Source of the DNA: Colwellia_A sp041890515
Lineage (GTDB): Bacteria; Pseudomonadota; Gammaproteobacteria; Enterobacterales; Alteromonadaceae
NCBI GenBank assembly: GCA_041890515.1
Contig: JASDWX010000082.1
Coordinates: 1-55,196, forward strand
DNA: 55,196 bases
Reading direction: 5' to 3'
Under the pieces are notes generated by a model. It had not been told where the DNA came from, ran no database searches, and saw only the letters and a program-made list of their open reading frames with translations. A program made the translations under genes and the position numbers. Shown here piece by piece: positions 46,990 through 55,196 of this stretch. Positions within the stretch are counted from its first letter, which is position 1; the number at the start of each line of letters is the position of its first letter.

Positions 46990-47026
46990 GACACTTATTC
47001 TTGCATAAATATGCTTTTTTAGTTAC

Positions 47027-48682
47027 TTATTCATATTGTTCTAGGTGCTTTAATGCCGCTTGCAATGCATCGTAACGTAATGAATAAGTGTTATTATTAG
47101 GCACTAAATCCAAAACATTACACTTTTTTAATTGTTGGTGTGTTTGCTCGTTAGGACACAACAATAATACTTCACATTGTGCATCAACCGCATCTTTTAC
47201 TGCGTTTTCAAGAGCAAGCCCAACCGTTTCGTCAATCATGGGTACGTCAGTCAAGTCAAGAATCATGACAGCGTAATCCGAAACACTTGTGTGCTGGCGT
47301 GAGATAGCTTTCGATACGCTAAATATCATCGGTCCTGATAAATAGAAAAACAACACTTTTCCATGAGCTTGATCTAGCAAGTCTCGTTCACGAGAAGTGA
47401 GTGGTACATCGTCACCATCGGCATCACTGATCGCTTTAACTTTACGTGCTTGCTCTCTACTTAATCGCTCAATAACGATAAGGTTAGAAATAAATACACC
47501 AAGACCAACAGCGACAATTAAATCAACAAAAACAGTCAACAACATAACGCCATACATTATTGCCATGCCCTGAATACTCACTTTGTGGGCGCGCTGAATA
47601 AAACTCCAATCGAGAATGTTGAATCCAACATATACCGCAATACCTGCTAATACCGCCATGGGAATAGGCTCTGTTAGGCTTCCTGCTACTAAGACCACAA
47701 GCGCAAGTACAAAAGCGCGAATCATTCCTGACATCGGGGATCGAGCCCCAACTTGGATGTTAGTTACTGTACCCATTGTTGCACCAGCACCTGGTAATGC
47801 GCCAAAAAAACCTGAAATCATATTAGCGATGCCTTGGCCTCGCAATTCTTTGTCGGGATCGTGCTCTTTACGGGTTAATGAATCACCGATGACGGCAGTA
47901 AGTAGAGTATCAATACAACCTAGGGTGCCTAACACTAAAGCATCTATAATCATGGTTGTGAAAATTTCGGCATTAATATGTGGGATAACTAACGAAGGTA
48001 AACCTGCAGGTATTTCATCAATTCGACGAATATCTTCGCTGTTGAAAAATATCATCGATAGGATAGTGACAACAACCAATGCGATAAGTTGAGCAGGAAT
48101 ATATTTTCGGTATTTTTTAGGATAGAAAAATAAAATACCTAAGGTGAGCAAACCTAGAAAGAGTTCACTGAATTTAATATTGAATAATATTGTAGGCAGT
48201 GCTGATAAAGTACCCATTACCCCACCCGACGGGCTTGGTTGTCCTAAGAGTGGGGATAATTGCAATATTATTAATATCACACCTATACCTGACATAAAGC
48301 CAGAAATCACGCTGTAAGGCATAAGCGTAATGTATTTTCCGAGCTTGAGCGTGCCCAGCAGTATTTGAAAGGCACCTGCCATCATGACTATTGTAAATGA
48401 AATAGCCATCCCTGTTTCTGGATATTTAGCCATCATGCTGGTTAATACGGCAGTCATTATGACTGTCATAGGACCGGTAGGCTCTGATATAAGGCTAGAT
48501 GAACCACCAAATAAGGCAGCAAAAAAACCTACCATTATAGCGCCCCAAAGCCCAGCTTCAGCGCCTGCTCCAGATGCTACACCAAAGGCAAGCGCTAATG
48601 GTAAAGAAATAATCGCTGTGGTCACACCTCCAAACAGATCACCCTTTAGGTTAATATCTTTAAAACGATTTCCAAACAACAC
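47027..48682 (-). CDS. SulP-family anion transporter with STAS domain
   Basis: This 551-residue inner-membrane protein has about ten to twelve helices (for example AIISLPLALAFGVASGAG near the start and VISGFMSGIGVILIILQLSP), followed by a cytoplasmic STAS domain (about residues 430-545; HGKVLFFYLSGPMIFSVSK and VMILDLTDVPMIDETVG). Members carry bicarbonate, sulfate or dicarboxylates; the substrate is not fixed by sequence. The start is GTG at 48682 with AAGGA upstream. It stands alone between the EAL/HDOD gene and purK, all facing different ways or separately transcribed. Confidence 0.93.
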   Translation of the reverse strand: MLFGNRFKDINLKGDLFGGVTTAIISLPLALAFGVASGAGAEAGLWGAIMVGFFAALFGGSSSLISEPTGPMTVIMTAVLTSMMAKYPETGMAISFTIVMMAGAFQILLGTLKLGKYITLMPYSVISGFMSGIGVILIILQLSPLLGQPSPSGGVMGTLSALPTILFNIKFSELFLGLLTLGILFFYPKKYRKYIPAQLIALVVVTILSMIFFNSEDIRRIDEIPAGLPSLVIPHINAEIFTTMIIDALVLGTLGCIDTLLTAVIGDSLTRKEHDPDKELRGQGIANMISGFFGALPGAGATMGTVTNIQVGARSPMSGMIRAFVLALVVLVAGSLTEPIPMAVLAGIAVYVGFNILDWSFIQRAHKVSIQGMAIMYGVMLLTVFVDLIVAVGLGVFISNLIVIERLSREQARKVKAISDADGDDVPLTSRERDLLDQAHGKVLFFYLSGPMIFSVSKAISRQHTSVSDYAVMILDLTDVPMIDETVGLALENAVKDAVDAQCEVLLLCPNEQTHQQLKKCNVLDLVPNNNTYSLRYDALQAALKHLEQYE

Positions 48683-48757
48683 TCAATTCCTTTCTAAAAC
48701 TCAGCTACGTTAGCTAATATTATATTTCACAAGCAAGCGGGTAATAAACAAAGCCAC

Positions 48758-49870
48758 TTAGTGACTATCATTCAAAATTACGGCTTGATTAAAGTCATAC
48801 ATTTGTTGAACGAGATTCTCTCGGTCTTTATCAAAAAAGTTTACATGTCCCAATTTTCGTAGAGGCTTGACCGATTTGTTGTACCAATGCAATTTTGATA
48901 ATGCTGAGAGTGATTCAAAAGGGGGCTTTTCAGTGCCAATTAAATTTATCATACCGTTAGTCCCTAATGTTTTCGTACTACCTAACTGTAATCCAGCAAG
49001 CGCTCTAACATGATTTTCGAACTGGCAAGTTACACTGCCTACTTGTGTCCAATGTCCACTATTGTGAACGCGGGGGGCTAATTCATTTATCATTAATTCG
49101 CCGTTAATAACAAAACATTCCATTGCCATTACGCCAACATAATCTAATGCTGTTAATAAGCTTTCCATATAGGCATTGGCTTGGGTTGTTAGTGCATTGT
49201 TTGGATCTATCGCTGGTGCGATAGATTGTTTTAATATGCCACTTTCATGAATATTATCTGTTAATGGGTAGTGTTCGATGTCGCCATTTTTTGCGCGTAC
49301 AGAGACCAATGAAATTTCTCGTTCAAATTTTATCCATGCTTCAATAATGTAATCTTGAATGTTTAAGTTATCAAAATTTATCACGTCTTCTGATGTTTTT
49401 AAAACCCATTGATTCTTACCATCGTAACCATCACTGCAGGACTTTGCTACCATAGGTAGTTGTAATTTTTTTACTGTTTCATTCGCGGATAATGAATAAG
49501 TAAAGGGGGACGTTGGAATAGATAATTTTTCTAATAATTGCTTTTCAAGATACCGATGCTGACAGGGGATAATAGCTTCAGGATTAGGGTAAATATCACA
49601 GTATGTTTGCAAGGCTTGTAACAGTTTTACATCTAGTTGTTCTTTTTCAACGGTAATACAATCTGGCTTACCCAATAAATTATAGAGTGCATGAATATTT
49701 TGCTCTTTCTGCCAATTTGTCGGTAAAGCAACAATTCGACCTAATCCGTCAACACAATCAGTTGTTTGTGCACCTGTGTCATTAATAAAACTAAACTTTA
49801 TGCCTAAGGGAAGCCCCGCTAATGCCAACATCCGAGATAACTGTCCGCAACCTACAATGGCTATGCGCAT
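48758..49870 (-). CDS. purK: N5-carboxyaminoimidazole ribonucleotide synthase
   Basis: This 370-residue ATP-grasp enzyme of purine synthesis carboxylates AIR with bicarbonate and ATP to give N5-CAIR, the substrate of PurE. It begins with a nucleotide-fold IVGCGQLSRMLALAG (residues 4-18). The ATP-grasp centre includes VAKSCSDGYDGKNQW (about 140-154) and the metal-binding region MAMECFVINGELMINELAPR (about 241-260), then HNSGHWT. Its start overlaps the purE stop by one base (TAATG), the usual purE-purK coupling. Identification is secure. Confidence 0.95.
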   Translation of the reverse strand: MRIAIVGCGQLSRMLALAGLPLGIKFSFINDTGAQTTDCVDGLGRIVALPTNWQKEQNIHALYNLLGKPDCITVEKEQLDVKLLQALQTYCDIYPNPEAIIPCQHRYLEKQLLEKLSIPTSPFTYSLSANETVKKLQLPMVAKSCSDGYDGKNQWVLKTSEDVINFDNLNIQDYIIEAWIKFEREISLVSVRAKNGDIEHYPLTDNIHESGILKQSIAPAIDPNNALTTQANAYMESLLTALDYVGVMAMECFVINGELMINELAPRVHNSGHWTQVGSVTCQFENHVRALAGLQLGSTKTLGTNGMINLIGTEKPPFESLSALSKLHWYNKSVKPLRKLGHVNFFDKDRENLVQQMYDFNQAVILNDSH

Positions 49871-50349
49871 TACTCAACCTCCCACGAAATATTTTTACTT
49901 TGCTCTGCTCTCCATGCTTTTAACTTACCTTGCAGCTCGACATTACGAGTGGCTAGGATTTGCGAAGCCATTAAACCTGCATTAAAAGCACCAGCCTCGC
50001 CAATACCTTGTGTAGCAACCGCAACCCCTTTAGGCATTTGTACAATGGATAATAAACTGTCCATTCCTTTAAGTGCTTTACTCATAACAGGTACACCTAT
50101 AACAGGTAACCAGGTTAATGCTGCTGCCATGCCTGGTAAATGTGCTGCACCACCGGCACCGGCAATAATAACGCTATACTCTTGCTCTGCGTTTTTAGCA
50201 AACTCAAATAATCGTTCAGGTGTGCGATGTGCTGAAACAACCATCGACTTATATTCAATACCTAATGCTTCAAGAACGGTAACGGCATTCTTCATCACTG
50301 GCCAATCAGATTGAGAACCCATGATAATAGCGACTTTCATATTGTTCAT
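49870..50349 (-). CDS. purE: N5-carboxyaminoimidazole ribonucleotide mutase
   Basis: The 159-residue class I PurE interconverts N5-CAIR and CAIR in purine synthesis. It has GSQSDWPVM (about residues 12-20), VSAHRTPER (about 39-47) and IIAGAGGAAHLPGMAAALT (about 61-79), the active-site motifs of the family. The first ATG at 50349 has AAGG at good spacing; a second at 50340 is possible. It is the first gene of the purEK unit. A LysR gene is divergent 163 bp away; whether it controls purE is unknown. Confidence 0.96.
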   Translation of the reverse strand: MNNMKVAIIMGSQSDWPVMKNAVTVLEALGIEYKSMVVSAHRTPERLFEFAKNAEQEYSVIIAGAGGAAHLPGMAAALTWLPVIGVPVMSKALKGMDSLLSIVQMPKGVAVATQGIGEAGAFNAGLMASQILATRNVELQGKLKAWRAEQSKNISWEVE

Positions 50350-50512
50350 TGTAAATTACCTTATTACTTATTGTTTGAGTATTGAATTAGATTAAATATC
50401 AATCAGGTCTTATATATTTTGATTGAATCATTATGGCAAAAAAGATAAATAGATAAAAATTGATATTACCTATGCTATAAATAGATAAATATCTATTTTA
50501 GTTGGTAAGTAT

Positions 50513-51463
50513 ATGAAATCTAGACTTCATGCCCATGTTGGCACCATAAGGCAACTGGAAATATTGTTGGCAGTTCACGATAAAGGCAGTATTAAAGAAG
50601 CGGCAAAAGCCCTTTTTTTAACGCAACCTACCGTGTCAATACAAATGAAAAAGCTTGCCGAAGCGATGGGTTCCCCTTTGTATAATTATACAAATAGGCA
50701 GGTACGGTTCACGGATATTGGACTTGAACTCGTTAAAACAGCGGTAGAGGTACTCGATAGTTTTGCTCGGCTTGATATGGCAATAGGTAATATTAAAGGG
50801 TTTAAATCTGGTACATTAAGATTGGCCGTTGTAACAACCTCAAAATATTTTATTCCTCATTTATTAGGCCCTTTCTTAGAGAAATATCCAGATATAGATA
50901 TACAACTCAATATTGGAAATAGAGAGCAAACTATTGAACGGCTTAAGCAAGGTGTAGACGACTTTTATGTTTTTAGTCATCCGCCATCAGATATAGAAAC
51001 TGAATCTATAGAATTTTTAAGAAATCCCCTAGTGGCTATTGCACACGAAGATCATCCCATTACTAAAAAGAAAAACTTAACGTTAAAAGATTTATGTAAA
51101 GAACCTTTTATCATGAGAGAAAAAGGTTCAGGGACACGATATGCCATCGAGGAATTTTTAAAGCATTATAAGGCTTCTTTGAATGTGAAAATGACCATTG
51201 AAAGTAATGAGGCTATTAAACATCTAGTGATGTCAAAGCTAGGTATATCGATTTTATCAGCTCATACCTTAATGTATGGTGGACAAAATGGGCTTGTACG
51301 TTTACCGATAAAAGAATTACCCATTAATGCGCATTGGTTTTTTGTTTGGTCTAAATCAAAACGACAAACCTTAATCGCAACAAAATTTCTCAATCATATT
51401 GAAACAAATGGCCGTTCATTATTACAAACAGAAATGCTAAAGAATGATATTCAATTTAACTAA
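50513..51463 (+). CDS. LysR-family regulator
   Basis: The protein has 316 residues: an HTH at about residues 12-70 (GSIKEAAKALFLTQPTVSIQ, the recognition region) and an effector domain at about 98-300. The start of the HTH, with RQLEILLAVHDKG, and the overall wording resemble the CbbR/CysB-like subgroup. It is divergent from purE, and the gap (50350-50512) has repeated ATAGATAAA / TATCTATTT stretches near 50445-50500 that could include an operator. Target genes are not clear from context. The ribosome site is weak. Confidence 0.9.
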   Translation: MKSRLHAHVGTIRQLEILLAVHDKGSIKEAAKALFLTQPTVSIQMKKLAEAMGSPLYNYTNRQVRFTDIGLELVKTAVEVLDSFARLDMAIGNIKGFKSGTLRLAVVTTSKYFIPHLLGPFLEKYPDIDIQLNIGNREQTIERLKQGVDDFYVFSHPPSDIETESIEFLRNPLVAIAHEDHPITKKKNLTLKDLCKEPFIMREKGSGTRYAIEEFLKHYKASLNVKMTIESNEAIKHLVMSKLGISILSAHTLMYGGQNGLVRLPIKELPINAHWFFVWSKSKRQTLIATKFLNHIETNGRSLLQTEMLKNDIQFN

Positions 51464-52049
51464 GTTAATTGAATATCGCGACTATGTATTATGTAATCGC
51501 CAAAAATGTAATTCCCAAGAATAGTGTATTCTCATTATGTTCAAAACTATGTAAACCTAAGTCGCAGTATCATTGAAATTACTATTAATAGCATTAAGCA
51601 TAAAAAAGACTAAACGAGGAAAAGTTAAGGTTCTATTTCGAGTGAAATCGATATTGCTTTTTCGATGAGCGTGTAAAAATGCAGTTAAATGAATTTCACT
51701 GGTTATTTTTTTGTACTGTTTGAATCAAAAAATGAAAAGTTCATAAGTAATTTCTTTAAATAATTGATTCTTAGCGAAGGTACTGTAAATATTTCGTTTT
51801 ACCTTAAGTTAATGGCATTGGACCGACATAGCAGGATTTATCTGTTTAAGCCCTTATTTCCGCTCTGCGGTCGTTCGCCATTTAACTAATAACGTTAACT
51901 TGTGATGAGGTAACCTTAGAACACTGCATTTATGTCCTACTAACTTCACAGAGTATAAGTATTAAAATCAAAAAAGGGCTTATGATTTTAATAGGGTTCA
52001 CGAAATAAACGTTGAAGAAATATAACTTTTTATACAGGCTTTACATAAT
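51464..52049. other. Gap without a recognisable gene
   Basis: The roughly 590 bp show no gene. TAAGCCCTT near 51846 and its reverse complement AAGGGCTTA near 51975 are a widely spaced inverted repeat of about nine bases flanking some 115 bp, possibly part of an old small element. Confidence 0.35.
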
Positions 52050-52073
52050 AAAGGAGTGATGAAACACTCCTTT
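52050..52073 (-). terminator. Intrinsic terminator of the matrixin-like gene
   Basis: AAAGGAGTG (52050-52058) and CACTCCTTT (52065-52073) form a perfect 9-bp stem with a 6-nt loop; on the minus strand the right arm ends in TTT with ATTAT following, 22 bp after the protease stop codon. Confidence 0.75.
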
Positions 52074-52095
52074 AACTGAAAAAATTACTGGATCT

Positions 52096-52917
52096 TTAAT
52101 GTGCCAAGGTTACATGGTAAACCGTCTTGCTACCATCAGCGTAATACTCAACCCACTCTTCATAAAATTCGTTACTTCGAATTAAATGTCCACGACCAAA
52201 GTCACTGTTACCATTGTCGGTAGTGGAACCAGAACCAGAACCACACTTTTTAGGTCCTCCTCGACAAGGAGTAGGCTCAGTTGTTCCGCCACCTGCTATC
52301 GCATAACTATCATAGTTATCTGGATGTTCATATATGGTATTTAACAAAATTATATCGTGATCGTAATTTGGCCTAGTACTGTTAGGCTCATTTGAATAAT
52401 CCATGCAGGTCTTCTGACTTGAACCATCTTCAGACGTGTGACCTAGACCAAATAAATGACCAACTTCCTGACACATGACATGTGCTTTTTCATTTGGATC
52501 TTCCCAATAAGAAGCATAACTGTCATTCATCTTAGCTGTACCCTTAGTAATATGACCACTAGAGTCCACATTGATTGAAGCTAGTCCTAACCAACCATTA
52601 TTACCATATTCAGCATTACAAACGCGAATTTTACCTGAAGAGGCATTGCAGCGTTTACGAATTTTTGTACTGTTATTGGACGAAGTAATACTCATCTACA
52701 GAGCATATGCTTGGTTCCAGTCCATTATTGTAATATCCAAATCGGCCTGCCACTCTGATGTCACGCTGTTGATCACTTGAAGTGTCATTGGGTTCTCTGT
52801 TCTAGCCCAGTGATAATTGCTCCATGAGTGGTTAGCGGATACTGTAAGAGGCATGAATATTTGGGAAAATAAAGCTGATATAAATACCATTTGTATCACT
52901 TCTGATTGTTTATTCAT
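52096..52917 (-). pseudogene. Secreted matrixin-like metalloprotease split by TAG
   Basis: ATG at 52917 (GGGA upstream) opens a signal peptide (VFISALFSQIFMPLTVSA) and the pro-segment HWARTENPMTLQV. TAG at 52696-52698 interrupts between DWNQAYAL and MSITSSNNSTK. The same frame then continues to 52096 with RVCNAEYGNNGWLGLASINV, CQEVGHLFGLGH and TCMDYSNEP. The last two match the HExxHxxGxxH zinc site and Met-turn of M10/M12-like metzincins, but the first His is Gln here. A Gly/Ser/Thr-rich linker and a short C-terminal part (about 60 residues) follow. Only the one stop breaks it. It may be dead, read through, or a single-base error. Confidence 0.8.
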
Positions 52918-53110
52918 TATTTTATTCCCATTATTTTAGTTAATAAACAGATGAACTATGCATAGATTGCACCGAAATAATATAGTGAGTGAATATCAAT
53001 AGCCTAAAGATGGATAAAATAAATAGCCACTTAAAAAAGTGTAATGTGTAAAATATTCTGACAATATAATATTGATTAGTATAAATTTTAAGTGAGACAA
53101 AAAGTCATTA

Positions 53111-53137
53111 CAGAGATTTATTAATAATAAATCTCTG
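53111..53137. terminator. Perfect 13-bp palindrome
   Basis: CAGAGATTTATTA (53111-53123) and TAATAAATCTCTG (53125-53137) are exact complements around a single A. AT-rich and near the left edge of the structured non-coding region; it could terminate transcription but a 1-nt loop must open to about 5 nt to fold. Confidence 0.5.
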
Positions 53138-53189
53138 GCTATTTAGTGGCAAAGTTAACGTTCAGTAACGAAACATTACTGGCAGATTA

Positions 53190-53424
53190 GAGCTTAAACC
53201 AGCCCCATAAGAAGCATTGTATTTCGGTTGAAATCACCCTAAACACACTCTTGGTTTCTCAAAAACGTAATGACTGCTCTAAACGCATTGCTGACCTTAG
53301 CTAGTGGTTGGTCTTTAGATCAACAGCTAGCCATAAGCTAACATTAGCTTTTGAGAAACCATGATCATATTCAGAGTAAGTTTAACTAAAATTTACTGCT
53401 TGTTTGTGGGGCTGGTTTAAGCTC
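53190..53424. repeat. Concentric inverted repeats, about 235-bp imperfect palindrome
   Basis: The outer arms GAGCTTAAACCAGCCCCA (53190-53207) and its exact complement (53407-53424) enclose inner arms GGTTTCTCAAAA (53253-53264) and its exact complement (53349-53360). Both pairs share the same centre (about 53307), and weaker matches (AAGCA, ATTT, GCAG outside the outer arm) continue along it. No coding frame lies within. It may be a MITE-like element, a long hairpin RNA gene or a collapsed inverted duplication. Confidence 0.7.
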
Positions 53425-53598
53425 ATTCCTGCAATTGGTATTTCACATCTTAATGCTAACTAATGGTTATCAGCTGAAATAGACGTTTGAACCTTATTAA
53501 CGTCGGCTAAGTTGTCTGAGCTGCGAAAATACTAAAGACTAGTTAAGTTTTTCTTTTGACTGTGAAGTGGCTTTAGTTGAAGTTGTTATCCCTAATTT

Positions 53599-53657
53599 AG
53601 TCACAAACTTTATTACCAGTAACCACTAGTTGTCAGGCGGGAATTAAGTTTGTGACT
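53599..53657. repeat. Inverted pair of TCACAAACTT-type motifs
   Basis: AGTCACAAACTTTATT (53599-53614) and AATTAAGTTTGTGACT (53642-53657) are inverted copies with one mismatch. Between them lies GTTGTCAGGCGGG (53629-53641). Related copies occur after the SOUL gene at 54661, 54714 and 54769, see the entry there. Confidence 0.75.
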
Positions 53658-53678
53658 GAGCAGTAGAAAATATATGCA

Positions 53679-53706
53679 AAAGGCGAATCAGAGATGATTC
53701 GCCTTT
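53679..53706 (+). terminator. Strong intrinsic terminator
   Basis: AAAGGCGAATC (53679-53689) and GATTCGCCTTT (53696-53706) make a perfect 11-bp stem with a T-run on the plus strand. No plus-strand gene was found upstream of it for over 1 kb, so the transcript it ends is unknown: possibly non-coding RNA from the palindromic region. Confidence 0.8.
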
Positions 53707-53901
53707 TTATTTATTAGGGTTAGAAAAGTGAGCCGATATTGGCTTTCTTGTAATGCAGCACTAGTCAACTGCAACCAGCAGGTTTTATTGAAGATAAAAT
53801 TTAATGTTGAATTGAACTAATTTCCCAGTTTTACGTATCTAGTCTTAATAAAAAATGCAAACAGTGAGAAACACTGTTTTATAAGACCTTAAGGAAACGC
53901 T

Positions 53902-54531
53902 ATGAAATTACTTTTCGCACTTCTTGTTCCACTGATTTTGGCCGGTTGCTCCGTGTTTGGAGAAAGTGGAGTTGAAAACGCGCCTTATACACTATTGAAA
54001 TCTGATCAGGCACAGAAAATTGAAGTGCGTAACTATGAATCGATAGTGCTAGTGTCCTCCGACATGTCAGTCGACGGAATGAACAGTGCTTTTAGGAATC
54101 TGTTCAGATACATTTCTGGTGAGAATGAAGGCTCCACAGAAATAGCCATGACAGCACCTGTACTGATGGATGAATCAGAAGCAGTATCTAAGGGGACCAA
54201 AATCGCTATGACCGCTCCGGTGTTTATGAAAGAGCGATCAGAACAACAAGTAATGTCATTTGTAATGCCTGCCCACTTTACGATACAAAGTACCCCTAAG
54301 CCAACCAATCCAGACGTCTGGATAACAGAAGTAAAGGATTACAAAGTCGTGGTGATAAAGTTCAGCGGGCTATTCAGTGATAGTAATGTTGAAACACAAA
54401 CCCAAATCCTAAATAGCTGGATAGCGAAAAACGGCTATACCGCAGTTAGCGAGCCTATTAACGCAGCCTACAATGGTCCTTTCACTATCCCATGGTTTCG
54501 CCACAACGAAATATTAATTGAAGTAATATAG
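53902..54531 (+). CDS. SOUL-family haem-binding lipoprotein
   Basis: This 209-residue protein has a lipoprotein signal peptide: LLFALLVPLILAGC, so Cys16 is lipidated, with Ser at +2 favouring the outer membrane. The SOUL/HBP domain covers the rest: YTLLKSDQAQKIEVRNYESI, then the repeated IAMTAPV (about residues 81-87 and 101-107) and, near the end, YNGPFTIPWFRHNEILIE, which is the family ending. Members bind haem or other tetrapyrroles; a bacterial surface version may store or carry haem. AAGGAAACGCT before the ATG is a good ribosome site. It stands alone, framed on both sides by inverted and direct TCACAAA-type repeats. Confidence 0.92.
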   Translation: MKLLFALLVPLILAGCSVFGESGVENAPYTLLKSDQAQKIEVRNYESIVLVSSDMSVDGMNSAFRNLFRYISGENEGSTEIAMTAPVLMDESEAVSKGTKIAMTAPVFMKERSEQQVMSFVMPAHFTIQSTPKPTNPDVWITEVKDYKVVVIKFSGLFSDSNVETQTQILNSWIAKNGYTAVSEPINAAYNGPFTIPWFRHNEILIEVI

Positions 54532-54563
54532 CCCAAAACACATTACTATTGGTTGCTGTAAAT

Positions 54564-54597
54564 GCCAGTTAGGGTATCTGTTTTACCTCTGACTGGC
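54564..54597 (+). terminator. Imperfect hairpin after the SOUL gene
   Basis: GCCAGTTAGGGTA and TACCTCTGACTGGC pair with two or three mismatches, 32 bp after the stop codon. No clear T-run; a weak terminator at best. Confidence 0.4.
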
Positions 54598-54660
54598 TTA
54601 CTATTGCTCAAGACGAAACATTTAAATGTCTGATTTTACAAATAACGTTCACTCACAAAA

Positions 54661-54804
54661 TAGTCACAAATTTAATTACTATATTGGTTGGTATATTTGG
54701 TTTAGCTGAGTATGAGTCACAAATTTAACTACCCAAATAGACTAACTAATTGATATGAAAATGGCACCAATCACAAACTTAATTCCCAAATGATAGTTGA
54801 CAAC
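54661..54804. repeat. Three more copies of the TCACAAA-type motif
   Basis: Copies lie at 54661-54679 (TAGTCACAAATTTAATTAC), 54714-54734 (GAGTCACAAATTTAACTACC) and 54769-54787 (AATCACAAACTTAATTCCC). The last is followed by TGACAAC (54798-54804). In reverse complement this is GTTGTCA...GGGAATTAAGTTTGTGATT, the same order as at 53629-53657 in the other orientation. The SOUL gene is thus bounded by inverted copies of one element, with extra direct copies on the right. The function is unknown. Confidence 0.7.
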
Positions 54805-54886
54805 AAGGAATTAAAATTTAAGGTATCTGATTTAAATTTGCGACTTTAATTAAAATTTTTTCTAACTAATTTGTAAATTGACAAAT

Positions 54887-54919
54887 AAGATGAGCCATAT
54901 AGAAATGTGTGCTCATCTT
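54887..54919 (+). terminator. Intrinsic terminator
   Basis: AAGATGAGC (54887-54895) and GCTCATCTT (54911-54919) form a perfect 9-bp stem, and TTT completes a T-run on the plus strand. No gene lies between it and the SOUL stop 360 bp upstream, so it may end a long SOUL transcript or an RNA from the repeat region. Confidence 0.7.
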
Positions 54920-55196
54920 TTTAGTTTGATAAGTAAAATTATAATTTTGGGTCATTCAATAGATATACATTTCTATAGTTCTGAGTGATCACAACACTTA
55001 GAGATGGAAACTGACCATCGTTACATCTAATTCTTTATCCCACTAAGAACAAGTTAACTATTAAAATAGGATTTTTACTAAGATCAGCTTTCGTATTTAA
55101 GTGATCGTTAGGCGGGATGATTTTTACTCGTAAATTTAGACGGCTTTGTTAAGGTTTTCAGATATCAGCCAGTACACAAAACCTATCAACAACTCT
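54920..55196. other. Right edge, no gene recognised
   Basis: AT-rich sequence without a recognisable gene. GTTAGGC (55107-55113), followed by GGG, resembles an integron core site, but no partner site was found. Confidence 0.35.

Noticed and set aside
19212..52917. Stop-codon reassignment or read-through as a general explanation for broken genes
   Set aside because: The interrupting codons are TAG, TAA and TGA in different genes, and frameshifts and deletions are just as common. All intact genes use all three stops normally.
53600..55196. Integron cassette array around the SOUL gene
   Set aside because: GTTAGGC at 55107 and GGCGGG-containing blocks recall attC sites, but I could not pair any of them with an inverse core at proper distance, and there is no integrase. 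The repeats are better described as an unknown motif family.
1..55196. CRISPR arrays, tRNA or rRNA genes
   Set aside because: No regularly spaced repeats with unique spacers and no tRNA-like cloverleaf or rRNA sequence was noticed on reading; a dedicated covariance search could not be run.

Overview
The window is AT-rich DNA with a gene complement typical of a marine gammaproteobacterium of the order Alteromonadales, most like the Colwellia/Thalassotalea group. This is inferred from the protein families and from the style of the cold-shock, DUF885, DUF1294, FapA, EAL/HDOD and porin-type proteins; no search was run. No rRNA, tRNA or CRISPR array was recognised.

Layout. 0-4.7 kb: a 23-bp-period direct repeat at the left edge (possible IS end), a perfect 14-bp palindrome, two small unknown genes, a cold-shock protein, a divergent Lrp/AsnC regulator and LysE-type exporter, an orphan 305-aa protein and the 3' stub of a MocR/PdxR-type regulator. 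4.8-11.2 kb: glutathione-dependent formaldehyde dehydrogenase with a divergent LysR regulator, an exported M24 peptidase, and a tight thrE-tetR-pilZ row. 11.3-18.4 kb: an aldolase-like protein and an enolase-superfamily dehydratase on the plus strand, then a minus-strand row of M20 dipeptidase, SDR dehydrogenase, COG3618 lactonase/amidohydrolase and Lrp regulator. Together these resemble a non-phosphorylating sugar-acid pathway split over two loci. 18.6-24.1 kb: GNAT acetyltransferase, a DUF3545 gene broken by a stop, DUF885 and DUF1294 proteins, a wrecked GH97 alpha-glucosidase and a UbiA-type prenyltransferase. 24.5-28 kb: copper ATPase copA preceded by a decayed MerR-type regulator and followed by a truncated membrane peptide.

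28.3-43 kb: a very large hybrid two-component sensor, a striking 22-bp perfect inverted repeat, katG (visibly GC-richer than its surroundings), and a series of dead genes: solute-binding protein, tyrosine recombinase, secreted TIM-barrel-like lipoprotein, pullulanase, porin and a small periplasmic binding protein. The broken pullulanase and porin lie back to back with both 5' ends missing, as one deletion would leave them. 43-51.5 kb: ordinary genes again, namely FapA/DUF342, an EAL/HDOD signalling protein, a SulP transporter, purK-purE and a LysR regulator. 52-55.2 kb: a matrixin-like secreted protease interrupted by a TAG codon, then about 2.5 kb of structured non-coding DNA (concentric inverted repeats, terminators and at least five copies of a TCACAAA-type motif) surrounding a SOUL haem-binding lipoprotein.

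The main message is genome decay: at least eleven genes or fragments are broken, mostly in glycan use, uptake and regulation, while housekeeping neighbours are intact. The most unexplained parts are the repeat-framed SOUL locus and the perfect palindrome upstream of the hybrid sensor. I did not find a convincing new multi-gene system.
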